DNA of 64,000 bases from Prorocentrum cordatum (GCA_963575745.1 CAUYUJ010011259.1:271243-335242), one strand, 5' to 3'; shown: positions 32,120 through 41,480, counted from the stretch's first letter. Notes: generated by a model from the letters alone, not told the origin. A program made the numbers and translations.

Positions 32120-32400
32120 CGATGTTACACCGGTTCCTGTCGCCCGTACGCCTCGGGATCCACCAAACACATAGGTTCCTGTCGCCCGTGCGCCTCGGGA
32201 CCACAAAACACATTGGTTAATTTCGCCCGTGAGCCCCGCGACCAGCCAAATTACACGGACAAGTGCTCTGTGAGTTTCGGGTCCCGCACCACACATGTTT
32301 TTTCGCCCGCAAGTTTCGGGACACAAAACACCTGCGTCTTTGTCGCTCATAAACCCCGGGGCCAGACAATACACACTGGTTCCTTTCGCCAACAGGCCCG
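32120..32400 (+). repeat. About 43-base tandem repeat
   Basis: Repeated GGTTCCTGTCGCCCGT, CCTCGGGA and AAACACAT units, about six, increasingly diverged rightward. Non-coding. Confidence 0.8.
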
Positions 32401-32459
32401 TGGGAGTTCAAATCCAGTTTAGTTTTCAAAGGATCGTTGGCCTGGGAGCGGGGATCCAG

Positions 32460-33067
32460 TGGGGAAGACTTCGAGAGCACGTCCCGTGGCACGTCCCCTG
32501 GCGCGTCGCCTGACACCTCCCCTATGTCTGCGGGCGCGTCCCCTGGCACGTCTGCTGGCGAGTCCCATGGCGTGTCTGCGGCACGTCCCCGTCGCTCGCC
32601 ACCCGAGCGTCTCGGCACGCCTTCTGCCGCGTCTTACGGCACGTCCCCGCTGGTGCCTCGCGCGGTGCGCTCCATCCACTGTCACGTCCTTTGGCACGCT
32701 CCTTGGCGTGCGGCCCTCCTCCCACCCGCCCCTCGGCGCGTCCCCTCGCCTCCTGGCGCGCCCACTGGCACGCTCCGTGGCGAATCCTGTGGCACGCTCC
32801 CGGGCACGTTCCCTGACCTGCCCCCTGGCGCTTCCTTCGGGCCGGGGCGCCCTTGCTGGCACGTTCGCTGGCACGTCCCTTGGCACGTCCCCTGGCGCGT
32901 CCACCGGCGCTTCCCCCGCGGGTCCCGTGGCGCGGCCCCTGGCGCGCGGCCCGGTTGGTGACCCCTGGCATCTTCCCGGGTCCGTCCCTGGGCGCCTCTG
33001 CCGGCACGCCCCCTGGCACGTCCCGTGGCGCGTCCCTGACACGTCCATGGCACGTCCCCTTATCAGC
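32460..33067 (+). repeat. Family I short-period array
   Basis: About 600 bases of degenerate CTGGCACGTCCC / CTGGCGCGTCCC words at 10-20 base spacing. The same array is at 42565-42760, 43130-43330 and, reversed, 13970-14235. Confidence 0.85.
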
Positions 33068-33070
33068 GAG

Positions 33071-33233
33071 CGAAGAACGGTATAAAATAAACTTTTTCGC
33101 CGTCGGGGAAACCTGCCCCAGGGCGGCTGGAAAGTTGATACCCCTACAGTGCCACCGTAAGGGTATAAACTTTCCAGCCGCCCTGGGGCAGGTGTCCCCG
33201 ACGGCGAAAAAGTTTATGTTATACCGTTCTTCG
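33071..33233. mobile_element. Near-perfect 163-base foldback
   Basis: CGAAGAACGGTATAAAATAA, then CTTTTTCGCCGTCGGGGA, mirrored almost completely by the right half ending ATACCGTTCTTCG. The arms are about 75 bases with a short CTACAGTGCCACC loop. It interrupts the family I array. Confidence 0.92.
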
Positions 33234-33239
33234 CCCGTT

Positions 33240-33611
33240 AACCTTAGGCGTCCCCTGGCAAGTATTCTAGTTTTTTTCCCCAGGGCATTCCGGGGCGCGC
33301 CCCCGGCACGTCCCGTGGCGCGTCCATGCGGTTTGCGCCTCCTGTCGGTTCGCCCCATGTCGGAACCGAATCGGACCTTGAGTTCGAGCTGATTGAGCGC
33401 ACCGCACGTTTCGACTACAACCTGCTCTCGGCGAGCCATGCGTTCAGGCATATCGAACCAAACATCCAGATCAGTTCGGCCAAGGTTCGCACACCAAAGC
33501 ACAAATCACAAGAGCACACCAGATGTCAAGCTGAACAGCACAGTTCAGCACGGCACAACGCAGCGCATCACAGCACAGCCTTTGGCACGGTATCGTCAGC
33601 ATTGATCAGCA
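33240..33611 (+). repeat. Family I module, unique part
   Basis: GAGTTCGAGCTGAT, CCAGATCAGTTCGGC, GTTCAGCACGGCACAACGC and GGCACGGTAT occur in the same order as at 42780-43010. Confidence 0.7.
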
Positions 33612-33688
33612 TCATCATCAGCAGCAGCAACAGCATCATCATCAGCATCATCATCATCCTCATCATCATCATCATCATCATCATCATT

Positions 33689-33749
<61 letters not shown>

Positions 33750-33783
33750 GTATCATCAGCATCAGCATCATCATCATCACCGT
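33612..33783. repeat. (CAT)n microsatellite
   Basis: ATC/CAT trinucleotides with CAG interruptions. Confidence 0.96.
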
Positions 33784-33910
33784 CATTACCGTTGCACATT
33801 GCCCACGTTAGGACAGTTCTGCATTCGTTTCCTGGTCCTCGGGTCACCCATGTGTTTTACTTGACAGTCGTTTTGCTTGTGTTTGAGCACAGAAAAACAG
33901 CACCCGGACG

Positions 33911-33931
33911 CCGAGGCAATCTTGGCTCAAG
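33911..33931 (+). other. Relict dinoflagellate spliced leader
   Basis: The segment CCGAGGCAATCTTGGCTCAA plus G matches the 3' 21 bases of the conserved dinoflagellate spliced leader at 17 of 21, with the last ten (TTGGCTCAAG) exact. A potential trans-splice acceptor (GTTTTGCTTGTGTTTGAGCACAG, written here as GTTTTGCTTG and GAGCACAG) lies just upstream. Genomic copies of the leader ahead of genes are known marks of mRNA reinserted into the genome. It sits 64 bases before the ATG of the next gene. Confidence 0.75.
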
Positions 33932-33995
33932 CAATCTGTGCCCGATCCAGTTGGGCGGACTGTTCGAGTGCGGAGGCGGGCACGACCCCCGTGAG

Positions 33996-35240
33996 ATGTT
34001 ACGCGACGCGATTCCTCCGATGAGCCATGCAGAGAGTGATCAGCTCGATGCCCGGGTCCGGGGGCCTCCGCGAGGCCTCCTCATGCTCTGCTCCAGCCCG
34101 GTGCTGGACGAGGCGGGCCAGGGCGTGCTCGACGCGGCCCTGCAGCTGTTCGAGAGGCACGGCCAGCTCGTCGTGGCTGGCCAGCGCGACGACGGCTTCC
34201 ACGGGTTCATGCAGGACGTCTTCTTCGGCCCCGCCCCGCCAGGCGGTGTGCAGCCTGGCCTTACGAGGGATCATTGGAGGAGCGCCTATTTGGGAAAGCT
34301 TGAGGCGAACGTGGACGCCGTGTCTCGCTTGCGTCGTGCACCTGGACGTGCACCCGATGGGGGGCCAGAAGTACTTCAACACGTTACAATCCACGGGGGT
34401 CCGCAGTGCAACTGGGAGCGCGCTGTGCTCGAGCATCCCATCACCCAGGGCCGTTATTGCACTGACCGCTCTGACCCAGCCAGGCCCGTTGCAGTCCCCG
34501 TGCTGCACTTTCCAGACCTCGGTGAAGTACAAGATTACATCCAGCGTCACGAAGCCGGAGGGAGCCTGCACGTGGGAGTTCTCAATGTTCGCTTCAGGGT
34601 GGGGGCGATTGCAGGCCCCGTGGCAGACGGCGGGGGCGGAGGTGCGGCGGGCCGTGGCGCGCGGCGGGGGCAACTGGAAGGGGCATCGTTGGAAGGGGCA
34701 TTCGATTGGAGGGGCATCGTTGGAAGGGTTATTGGGATGCTGGCCGATGCGATCAGCTTCGCATTGAATTGGTTCGGTTTCGGTTACGCCGGATCTGCCC
34801 ACTTCGTGTGCACGGCCTATCTGCATGACTCGAACAGTCTGTACGACCTGCACAAGGTGTTGCGGGAGATGGATGCCCGAATGCGATCCAGGGTCCCGGA
34901 GATAGACCTAGGTGCAATCGCAGAGTGGGTTGGGAGCATGACGAATACTCCGTGCATTTGCACTCTTGAGAGCATGCGGATCGAGGCCTCGCCGTTGCCT
35001 AATCTGTGCAGAGCGCTTGAGAGGGAGCTGCCGAAGTCTGCTGCCGAGGCGTCCGACATTAAACTCTCGCTGCTATCATTCCTGGAAGGTGTCGAGGGCA
35101 CCGTCCTCGTGCCAAAGCTCCTCGGGCTCTTTGAGAAGGGCAGCGACTACCAGATGAGGCTGGCCAGAGCAGGCCTAGCGAAGATCGTGACGCAGAGGGC
35201 CGCTCTGGCGGACCTCGGCCACGCGCAGAGGGGGGCAGGG
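33996..35240 (+). CDS. Unknown protein downstream of relict leader, exon 1
   Basis: Frame open from the ATG at 33996 (a second ATG at 34020), 415 codons to the inferred donor GTAGGG at 35241. The product opens MLRDAIPPMSHAESD, then LLMLCSSPVLDEAGQGVLDA. Later segments include VLHFPDLGEVQDYIQRHEAG, a possible membrane-associated stretch GMLADAISFALNWFGFGYAG, and a helical C-terminal part (DIKLSLLSFLEGVEGTVLVP). A glycine-rich low-complexity patch lies near 34630-34680. I recognise no family. The next frame also looks partly protein-like at 34340-34500, so a compensating frameshift pair cannot be excluded. The relict leader upstream implies descent from a trans-spliced mRNA. Confidence 0.6.
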
Positions 35241-35251
35241 GTAGGGCGTCT

Positions 35252-35484
35252 AGCAATGGCGAAGCGTCCTGGCGTGCTTATAGTCCTACCAAACAATGTT
35301 TTAAGTTCTAAGAACCTCTTGTGGTTCCGACGAAATGTTCTTAGAACATTTCTGGTTGGGACTGTCTTGTTTTAACGCATCGGGTTTATGTTCTAAGAAC
35401 AGTGTTTTTGTTATTAGAACAGGTTGGGGTCTAAGAACATGTCGTGGTAGGCCTATAGGAATGCCAGGACGGTCGGTCCCTGCT
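35252..35484 (+). mobile_element. Family A MITE, copy 2, in inferred intron
   Basis: AGCAATGGCGAAGCGTCCTG to GACGGTCGGTCCCTGCT, with CCTATAGG near the right end and GTTCTAAGAAC words inside. It starts 11 bases after the inferred donor. Confidence 0.9.
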
Positions 35485-35604
35485 CAAGGGGGGGGAGGCT
35501 TCTTGGAAGCACCCCCGCTTCCTAGAAGGCGCGGGCCGTCTCCATACACGCAAAGCCGGCGCTTGCTAAGAAGCAGCCTCCTTCTAAGAGGCCTTCCCCG
35601 CCCC

Positions 35605-35895
35605 CCCCCTCCTCCTCCTCCTCTCCTCCTCCTCCTCCTCCTCCTCCTCCTCCTCCTCCTCCTCCTCCTCCTCCTCCCCCTCCTCCTCCCCCTCCTCATC
35701 CCCCTCCTCCTCCTCCTCCTCCTCCTCCTCCTCCCTCCTCCTCCTCCTCCTCCTCCTCCCCCTCCTCCTCCCCTCCTCCTCCTCCTCCTCGCTCCTCCGC
35801 TCCTTCTCTCCTCCTCTCTCCTCGCTCCTCCTCCTCCTCCTCCTCCCCTCCTCCTCCCCCTCCCCCTCCTCCCCCTCCTCCCCCTCCTCCCCCTG
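35605..35895. repeat. TCC tract ahead of inferred acceptor
   Basis: About 290 bases of TCC/CCC just before CGCCGCCCAG at 35898-35907, in the place of a polypyrimidine tract. Confidence 0.92.
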
Positions 35896-35907
35896 CGCGC
35901 CGCCCAG

Positions 35908-36066
35908 GACCACGCGCTCCGGGGCTGGGCGCAGGCGGAGCTGTGCATCGACTACTTCCCAGACCCCGCGGCGAGGGCCGCCCCGGCGGCGGCCCCGGGC
36001 CGGGCCTCGGAGGGCGGAGCGCCCGAGCGGCTGGCGCCCGACCAGCCAGGCTCCAGGCTGCTCTAA
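35908..36066 (+). CDS. Unknown protein, inferred terminal exon
   Basis: After CGCCGCCCAG the frame reads DHALRGWAQAELCIDYFPDP and continues 52 residues to TAA at 36064-36066. Joining to exon 1 at 35240 is in phase (phase 0). The link is inferred from splice sites and orientation; it could instead belong to a different gene. Confidence 0.45.
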   Translation, partial: DHALRGWAQAELCIDYFPDPAARAAPAAAPGRASEGGAPERLAPDQPGSRLL

Positions 36067-36251
36067 AACGACGCGAAGATCGGGACAAAATCGGATCGGG
36101 ATAACTCGAAATCTCAGAGAATCGGCGGGTTTGGAGGATGTATTGGTATTGGGCGCCGCGGCCGCTCCAGAGCGTTCTGGAACGCTCTGAGAGCGCTCCG
36201 GAACGCTCTGGAGCGATTCATCCCGATCCTAGCCCTGTTTTATGCTCAACA

Positions 36252-36415
36252 AGGGCCTTGGCATCGCTCGGACGTGTGCACTTTTCCTTCGGCGAGGAGC
36301 ATCGAGGAGCATCCTGGATCATTTGGCGAGAAAAAAAACAACAAAAAAAAAAAAAAAAAACACGCACGAAACCGAAAACAAACACAGGGAATGGACGTCC
36401 GAACGATGGCGAGGG
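36252..36415 (+). mobile_element. Family F MITE, copy 1
   Basis: TTGGCATCGCTCGGACGTGT at the left and GGACGTCCGAACGATGGCGA at the right are inverted; the centre has ACACGCACGAAACCGAAAAC after an 18-A run. Copies at 47285 and 48163. Confidence 0.9.
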
Positions 36416-36575
36416 GCGCCCTCGAGGGCGCGAGGGGATTCGCGCTTCGCGGTTCGGCTCCGATGCCTCCGCGTCCTCCTCTTCCTCCCCTGGGGGGCGG
36501 CGCGAGAGCGCGAAGTTAGTCGCGCTTCGCGCTTCGCGCCGCAGCGCGAAGCGCGAGGTTGGGAGCCCGTGCTCA

Positions 36576-36802
36576 AGCAGTGGCGAAGCGTCCTGGCGTG
36601 CCTATAGGCCTACCAGAGAATGTTCTGAGAGCCCTCTCTGGTTCCCACGAAGTGTTCTTCGAACATTGCTGGCTGGGACTGTCTTGTTTTATCACATCGG
36701 GCTTATGTTCTAAGAACAGCATTTTGGTTATTAGAACATCTTTGGGTTCTAAGAACATATCGTGGCCGGTCTATAGAAATGCCGGGACGGTCGGTCCTTG
36801 CT
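36576..36802 (+). mobile_element. Family A MITE, copy 3
   Basis: AGCAGTGGCGAAGCGTCCTG to GACGGTCGGTCCTTGCT with CCTATAGGCCTACCA inside the left arm. Confidence 0.92.
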
Positions 36803-36810
36803 CAAAGGCT

Positions 36811-36972
36811 TCAGTCGGGCATGTCCCTCTACAGGGGAAGATTCAAAAATAGTCAAATAATAGTCTGGGGACTATGTTTTGACTGCTCTTCTGGCTATTT
36901 GGGTATGTCTATGTTTTGACTATTTCCCATTTGTTTGCAGAATCCGCCTGCAGGAGGACACGCCTGACCTAA
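36811..36972 (+). mobile_element. Family B MITE, copy 8
   Basis: TCAGTCGGGCATGTCCCTCT to CCGCCTGCAGGAGGACACGC CTGACCTAA. Family A lies 8 bases before it; family D abuts its right end. Confidence 0.9.
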
Positions 36973-37199
36973 CTCTAGGTCTCCTACATGGGGTCGGAGT
37001 AGATGGGGTCGGAGGATCGTGCCGCATCGCCGATGCATCGCCGATGCGGCTCGACGCGGCGCCCGATTTGCCTCGCCCACGTCGACGATGCATCGCCAGT
37101 GCATCGCCAGTGCATCGCCGATGCATCGCCGATGCATCGGCGATGCGGCGCGATCTCCCGACCCTCTCTACCCGGGCCCCATCGAGGAGGCCTCTGCAG
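36970..37199 (+). mobile_element. Family D element, copy 3, ending at a splice acceptor
   Basis: Left terminus AGGTCTCC-TAC-ATGGGGTCGGAGTA; right terminus is the complement of AGGCCTCC-TCG-ATGGGGCCCGGGTA. It ends GGAGGCCTCTGCAG, and the AG at 37198-37199 is the inferred acceptor of the next exon. Interior GCCGATGCATCGGC palindromes. Confidence 0.8.
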
Positions 37200-37290
37200 G
37201 CACGCCCGTGGTCGTGCACGGGCTCGCCGGCGCGCCGAGGCAGAGCGGCCTCTCCGCGAGGGCCGTGAGGTTCGTGGAGGAGACGGGGTG
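37200..37290 (+). CDS. MORN gene, exon A: SH3-like segment
   Basis: Frame reads TPVVVHGLAGAPRQSGLSAR then AVRFVEETGW. The pattern V.V.GL...P...G......F.EETG is one I associate with a small beta-barrel domain recurrent in dinoflagellate proteins (recollection, not a search). Borders are CTGCAG/GC at the left and GGGGTG/GTACTC at the right. The phase-2 donor leaves TG, completed by G of exon B to give tryptophan. Confidence 0.65.
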
Positions 37291-37493
37291 GTACTCTGGG
37301 CTTCCTGGGCGGGGTCGGAGTACTCCAGAGTTCGTAATAAGGGGAGGGGGGTCTCATTTCGGGGGGGGTCTCTTCCAGGTATCTTGGAGGGCCTTGGGGG
37401 TCTGGGGGACGATGTTTTGGAGGGTTCTCCCACGGGGGAGGTCTGAAGTGGCTTGTCTTGGAGGGTCCAGACCCCCTCCCTTTTATTACGACA

Positions 37494-37650
37494 TCTGGAG
37501 TAGTTGGGGTCGGAGGATCGCGCCGCATCGCCGATGCATCGGCGATGCGGCTCGATGCGGAGCGCGGTTTGCGTCACGTCGACGTCGCCGGTGCATCGCC
37601 GACGCCGGCGATGCATCGGCATTGCATCGCCGATGCATCAGTGATGCATC
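37494..37650 (+). mobile_element. Family D fragment, copy 4
   Basis: GTTGGGGTCGGAGGATCGCG then repeated GCCGATGCATC words; the right arm is missing. Confidence 0.75.
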
Positions 37651-38060
37651 TAACCGAACCCCCCGGATGATAAATCATACCCCCCACTCTTAACGATTGA
37701 GAGTTGATTATCCTTGGCCAGTTTGTCAGGGGAGAGGGGTGGCAAGGCAGATGTTGATTATCGCGGGGGACAGTTGCGAGGCGAAGTTGCTATCTTCGTA
37801 TGTCGTCTAGCACATCATCAAAAACGTTTGGCATGGCAATGGTGGTCTCACCATTTCAGCTTTCGCCAGTCACAAACGTGTGGGAGTGCTTTGGGATTCT
37901 CACCATTTCAGCTTTCCAAGTCACGAACGTGTGACAGGGCTATGGGATTCTCACTACTTCAGCGACTTGTTCGAGAATGTTTGCAAGAGAGGCTTCCTGG
38001 CGAGGAGCGCCAAGGATCTCAAGAGCGCGGGCCAGCTCTAGGATGTGCAGAGTGCAGAGG

Positions 38061-38116
38061 ATCATCATCATCATCAGCAGCAGCATCAGCATCATCAGCA
38101 TCAGCATCAGCATCAG

Positions 38117-38186
<70 letters not shown>

Positions 38187-38225
38187 GGCAGCAGCGTCAT
38201 CAGCAGCAGCATCATCATCATCACA
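38061..38225. repeat. (CAT)n microsatellite in intron
   Basis: Long CAT run with CAG interruptions, similar to 33612-33783. Confidence 0.96.
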
Positions 38226-38377
38226 CCAACATCCCCATCATCCTCCTCAACGTCCTTTATGCTGCGATCTGCCCGGAAATCGTTGGTTATCCTCCCTGGA
38301 CCCCGGCCTTTCTTGTCCCTCGGGATCTCTCATCCGGGGTGGTTGGCTACTCGGACCCCATCTGGGAGGCCTCTTAG

Positions 38378-38505
38378 GTACGCCGTGCAGCTCCCCGGCG
38401 GCGAGCAGACGCTCGTGCGGCCCGAGGACCTGCGGCCAGAGGTCTCCCACGCGGCCAAGGCGGCGAAGGGCAAGCGCAGCGCGCCGCCGCAGGAGACCGG
38501 CGTGC
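38378..38505 (+). CDS. MORN gene, exon B
   Basis: After CCTCTTAG the frame reads YAVQLPGGEQTLVRPEDLRP, then EVSHAAKAAKGKRSAPPQET. Joined to exon A it completes the barrel pattern (EETG-WYAVQL...L..EDL). The 3' border is unclear: the MORN frame that follows is shifted, by a tiny intron, an indel or an error near 38505-38545. Confidence 0.65.
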
Positions 38506-38517
38506 GGGGCCGGGGCA

Positions 38518-38627
38518 CGTGCCGTACTTCGGGGAGTCACCAGGGAGGCACGTGCCGTACTTCGTGAAGTACTGCGGCGTGTCGTACTTCGGGGAGGGGG
38601 CAGAGGATGGCCTGCCGCACGGTGGAG
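38518..38627 (+). CDS. MORN gene, exon C
   Basis: Frame reads GRHVPYFVKYCGVSYFGEGA then EDGLPHGG, a MORN motif (Y.GE...GxxHGxG). A near-duplicate CACGTGCCGTACTTCG occurs twice (38516, 38550). The exon ends CACGGTGGAG, followed by GC at 38628. MORN repeats bind membrane lipids or build cytoskeletal scaffolds in protists. Confidence 0.6.
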
Positions 38628-38836
38628 GCACCAGGGGGGGCACGAAGAATGGCAGAAACATAAAAAAAATCGGAGGCCCGCGCGGATTTCTCGGATCCGC
38701 GCTGGACCCCCTGGCGGCGCCTCCGGCGCCGCCCCTGGCGGCGCTCCGCGCGCCAGGGAGGGGGGTCCAGCGCCGATCCGAGAAGTCCGCGCGGACCTCC
38801 GAGTTTTTATGCTTATGTCATTCTTCGTTCCCCGAG
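38628..38836 (+). mobile_element. Family E element forming a GC-AG intron (introner)
   Basis: 209 bases from GC at 38628 to AG at 38835-38836. Its body is a family E inverted repeat: CACGAAGAATGGCAGAAACA on the left, TTATGTCATTCTTCGTTCCC on the right, GCGCGGATTTCTCGGATCCG inside. Flanks GGAGGCAC (38624) and CGAGGGAC (38833) resemble a target duplication (6 of 8). Removal joins CACGGTGGAG to GGACGGGC, giving HGGGTGVYPDG with the normal nine-residue spacing between MORN units; length 209 accounts exactly for the observed frame change (2 to 1). Confidence 0.75.
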
Positions 38837-38971
38837 GGACGGGCGTCTACCCAGACGGCGCCTCGTACGACGGGGAGTGGTACAAGGGCAGGCGCCACGG
38901 TCGGGGCAAGCACAGCCACCCGGACGGCCGCTGGTACGACGGGATGTGGTGCGACGACCAGCGGATCGGGG
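38837..38971 (+). CDS. MORN gene, exon D
   Basis: Reads TGVYPDGASYDGEWYKGRRH then GRGKHSHPDGRWYDGMWC: two MORN units (YDGEW..GRRHGRG and YDGMW). The end is placed at GGATCGGGG/GTGCGC; the frame stays open beyond but loses MORN character. Confidence 0.7.
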
Positions 38972-39195
38972 GTGCGCAGAGGGGGGTGTTGGTTCGAGAT
39001 GGGGTTTGGGAGCGGCCGTCCAGAGTGATCTCGTTCCAGCCCGCCCCCCCGACATCCGCGGGTGCGACGTTTGCAGTCCTTGGCCCCAGAAGTCCCGACC
39101 GCTTCCCCAGGGTCAGCTTGTCGTCCCGGACCCGCCTCTGCAAGGGCGCCTCCCTCGAGGGCGCGAAGTCGTTCGCGCGTCGCCCTTCGGCTCCT

Positions 39196-39480
39196 CCTCC
39201 TCCTCGTCCTCCTCCTCCTCCTCCTCCTCCTCCTCCTCCTCCTCCTCCTCCTCCTCCTCCTCGTTCTCGTCGTCCTCCTCCTCCTCCTCGTCTTCCTCGT
39301 CCTCCCCTTCCTCCTCCTCCTCCTCCTCCTCCTCCTCCTCCCCCTCCTCCTCCTCCTCCTCCTCCTCCTCCTACTCCCGTTCTCACTCCTCCTCCTCCTC
39401 CTCCTCCTCCCTCCTCCTCCTCCTCCTTCCTCCTCCTCTCCTCCTCCTCCTCCTCCTCCTCCTCCTCCTCCTCCCCTCCG
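39196..39480. repeat. TCC tract ahead of possible exon
   Basis: About 285 bases, ending CTCCGCAG at 39476-39483. Confidence 0.92.
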
Positions 39481-39483
39481 CAG

Positions 39484-39668
39484 TGTCGAGGAGCAGCCTG
39501 CCGCTTGCCACGGGGCCCCGCCCCCCGCCTCTGCGCCCCCTCCTCCGGAGGAGCGGCCGCGGCTCGGAGCGCCTCGCGGACGGCCGCTGCGTCGAGGTCG
39601 AGTACGCGGGCGGGCGGCGACTGCCCTTGCCCACCTCCTCGTCCTCCGCCTCGTCGCCTTGGGCCTGA
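39484..39668 (+). CDS. Possible terminal exon of MORN gene
   Basis: After the TCC tract and CCGCAG one frame reads SERLADGRCVEVEYAGGRRL then PLP and ends at TGA 39666-39668. Coding character is moderate; the link to the MORN gene is by position only. Confidence 0.35.
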
Positions 39669-40240
39669 ATTCGTTGGGGCCCACCCGCCCCCGACGGGGC
39701 GGGCCAGACGACGCGCCCGGCCTCACCCGTGCCCGCCCGCGCAGGCAGCTTTTTGGGAGGCGGTGCTGCGCGCTTTATCTGCCTGACGACACTTTTGGAC
39801 AGGTCGCGGGATAGGCTGGCAGCCTCCTCCACTCCCTTCCCTCCTGTGCACCCTCCTCCCCTCCCTCTTCGCACCCGCCTCCACTCGCGCGTTCGTTCTC
39901 TCCTCTCCCTCTCTACCTCCCTCCCTGGTCTCCTGCACTTCTGCCGGCCGTGCACAGCGAAAGGACGCACAGCAATGGGCGCAGACACAGCTGGCAGCGT
40001 TCAAGCTGCTCCTGCGCCATGTCCGCTTTTTTTGGCCCGAGAGTTCAGGCGACCGTGCCCTCCTCGCTTCTTGACTCTTAATCTCCATCCTGCTCCGCTT
40101 CCTTCTCATCCTCGGATTTTACTTTCACCGCATACTAGAGGCTTAGCATCAAGTCTCGCCAACTCGAGCTGGCGACCTGGAGGCCCATCCGAGTTTCCTC
40201 CGAGCTGCGCCCTCCTGGTGCTCCTCTCACTCCCCCGCGG
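39669..40240. other. Gene-free pyrimidine-rich region
   Basis: CTCCCT-rich DNA without a recognised element or exon. Confidence 0.45.
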
Positions 40241-41125
40241 CCCTCCTTTCCCCCTCCTCCATTCCTGCCCCCGCGGCCTCTCGCGTTTAATTTTGACGAG
40301 GGCCGGCAGAAGTCTCCACGGGCATGCTCCCGCAGAAAGGCACTCGGGATTACACGCACGCCCGAGCTGCTCAAGCATGTCGTTTTCCCCGCCGCTGCGT
40401 TCGCAGAAAGGCACCCGGGGTTGCACGCACACCCGGGCTGCTGACGCAGTTTTTCTGTTTACTCGACGCTTCCGCGCGACATTCGAGATCCGATGTCAAA
40501 AAGGTTGCTCCTGATGTGGTATCCTCGCTCTCGGCCCTCCTTTCCCCCTCCTCCATTCCTGCCCCCGCGGCCTCTCGTGTTCTTCATTTTGACTAAGGCC
40601 GGCAGGAGTCTGCCCGGGCATCCCCCCCGCAGAAAGGCACGACATCACGACATCACGTCCTCATGACACCTCCCATGGGGCACCTACATGGCAAGTGCGA
40701 TCTCTGTGATGGTGTCGCAACCGACCTCACTTACACACTACGCCACGCCGCACCGCACCGCACCGCACCGCACCACACCGCACCGCACACACACACGCAC
40801 ACACACACACACACCACAACACACCACACCACACCACACACACGCACACACCACACCACACACCACGCCACACAACATCACGCCACATCACACCGTACCC
40901 CACACCACGCCACGCCACGCCACGAGATCATGACACCACCCACGGGACACGACGGGAGAGCGACATGACGACTGTGATGTCTGTGTTGATATCACAATCG
41001 ACGCGCCGCTGGCGCAGCCGGCGCCGCTGGCGCAGCCGGCGCAGCCGGCGCAACCAGCGCGACCGGCGCGACCGGCGCGACCGGCGCAACCGGCGCAACC
41101 GGCGCGACCGGCGCAGCTGGCGCAG

Positions 41126-41174
<49 letters not shown>

Positions 41175-41205
41175 CGCAACCGGCGCGACCGGCGCAGCCG
41201 GCGCA

Positions 41206-41251
<46 letters not shown>

Positions 41252-41255
41252 AAAG
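40241..41255 (+). repeat. Segmental duplication, copy A
   Basis: Matches 44315-45504. 40241-40478 aligns with 44315-44552 and 40482-41255 with 44731-45504, with very few differences (for example ACTACGCC versus ACTACACC). Copy B has an extra 178 bases. Includes a CACAC-rich stretch (40735-40920) and the start of the GGCGCGACC array. Confidence 0.93.
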
Positions 41256-41273
41256 GGGACCGAACTAGAACCA

Positions 41274-41305
<32 letters not shown>

Positions 41306-41372
41306 CACCGGCGCGACCAGCGCGATTGCGACCGGCGCGACCGGCGCGACCGGCGCAACCGGCGCGACCGGC

Positions 41373-41404
<32 letters not shown>

Positions 41405-41409
41405 CACCG

Positions 41410-41444
<35 letters not shown>

Positions 41445-41449
41445 CGCAC

Positions 41450-41480
<31 letters not shown>

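Larger units (their letters stand above)
37291..38377 (+). mobile_element. Intron of MORN gene with family D termini
   Basis: GT (37291) to AG (38376-38377), 1,087 bases. The left end GGGCTTCC-TGG-GCGGGGTCGGAGTA and the complement of the right end AGGCCTCC-CAG-ATGGGGTCCGAGTA match the two termini of family D copy 3 without gaps. GGTAC occurs across both borders (37290-37294, 38377-38381). Inside are a partial family D copy (37494-37650), unique DNA and a CAT microsatellite. Confidence 0.65.
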
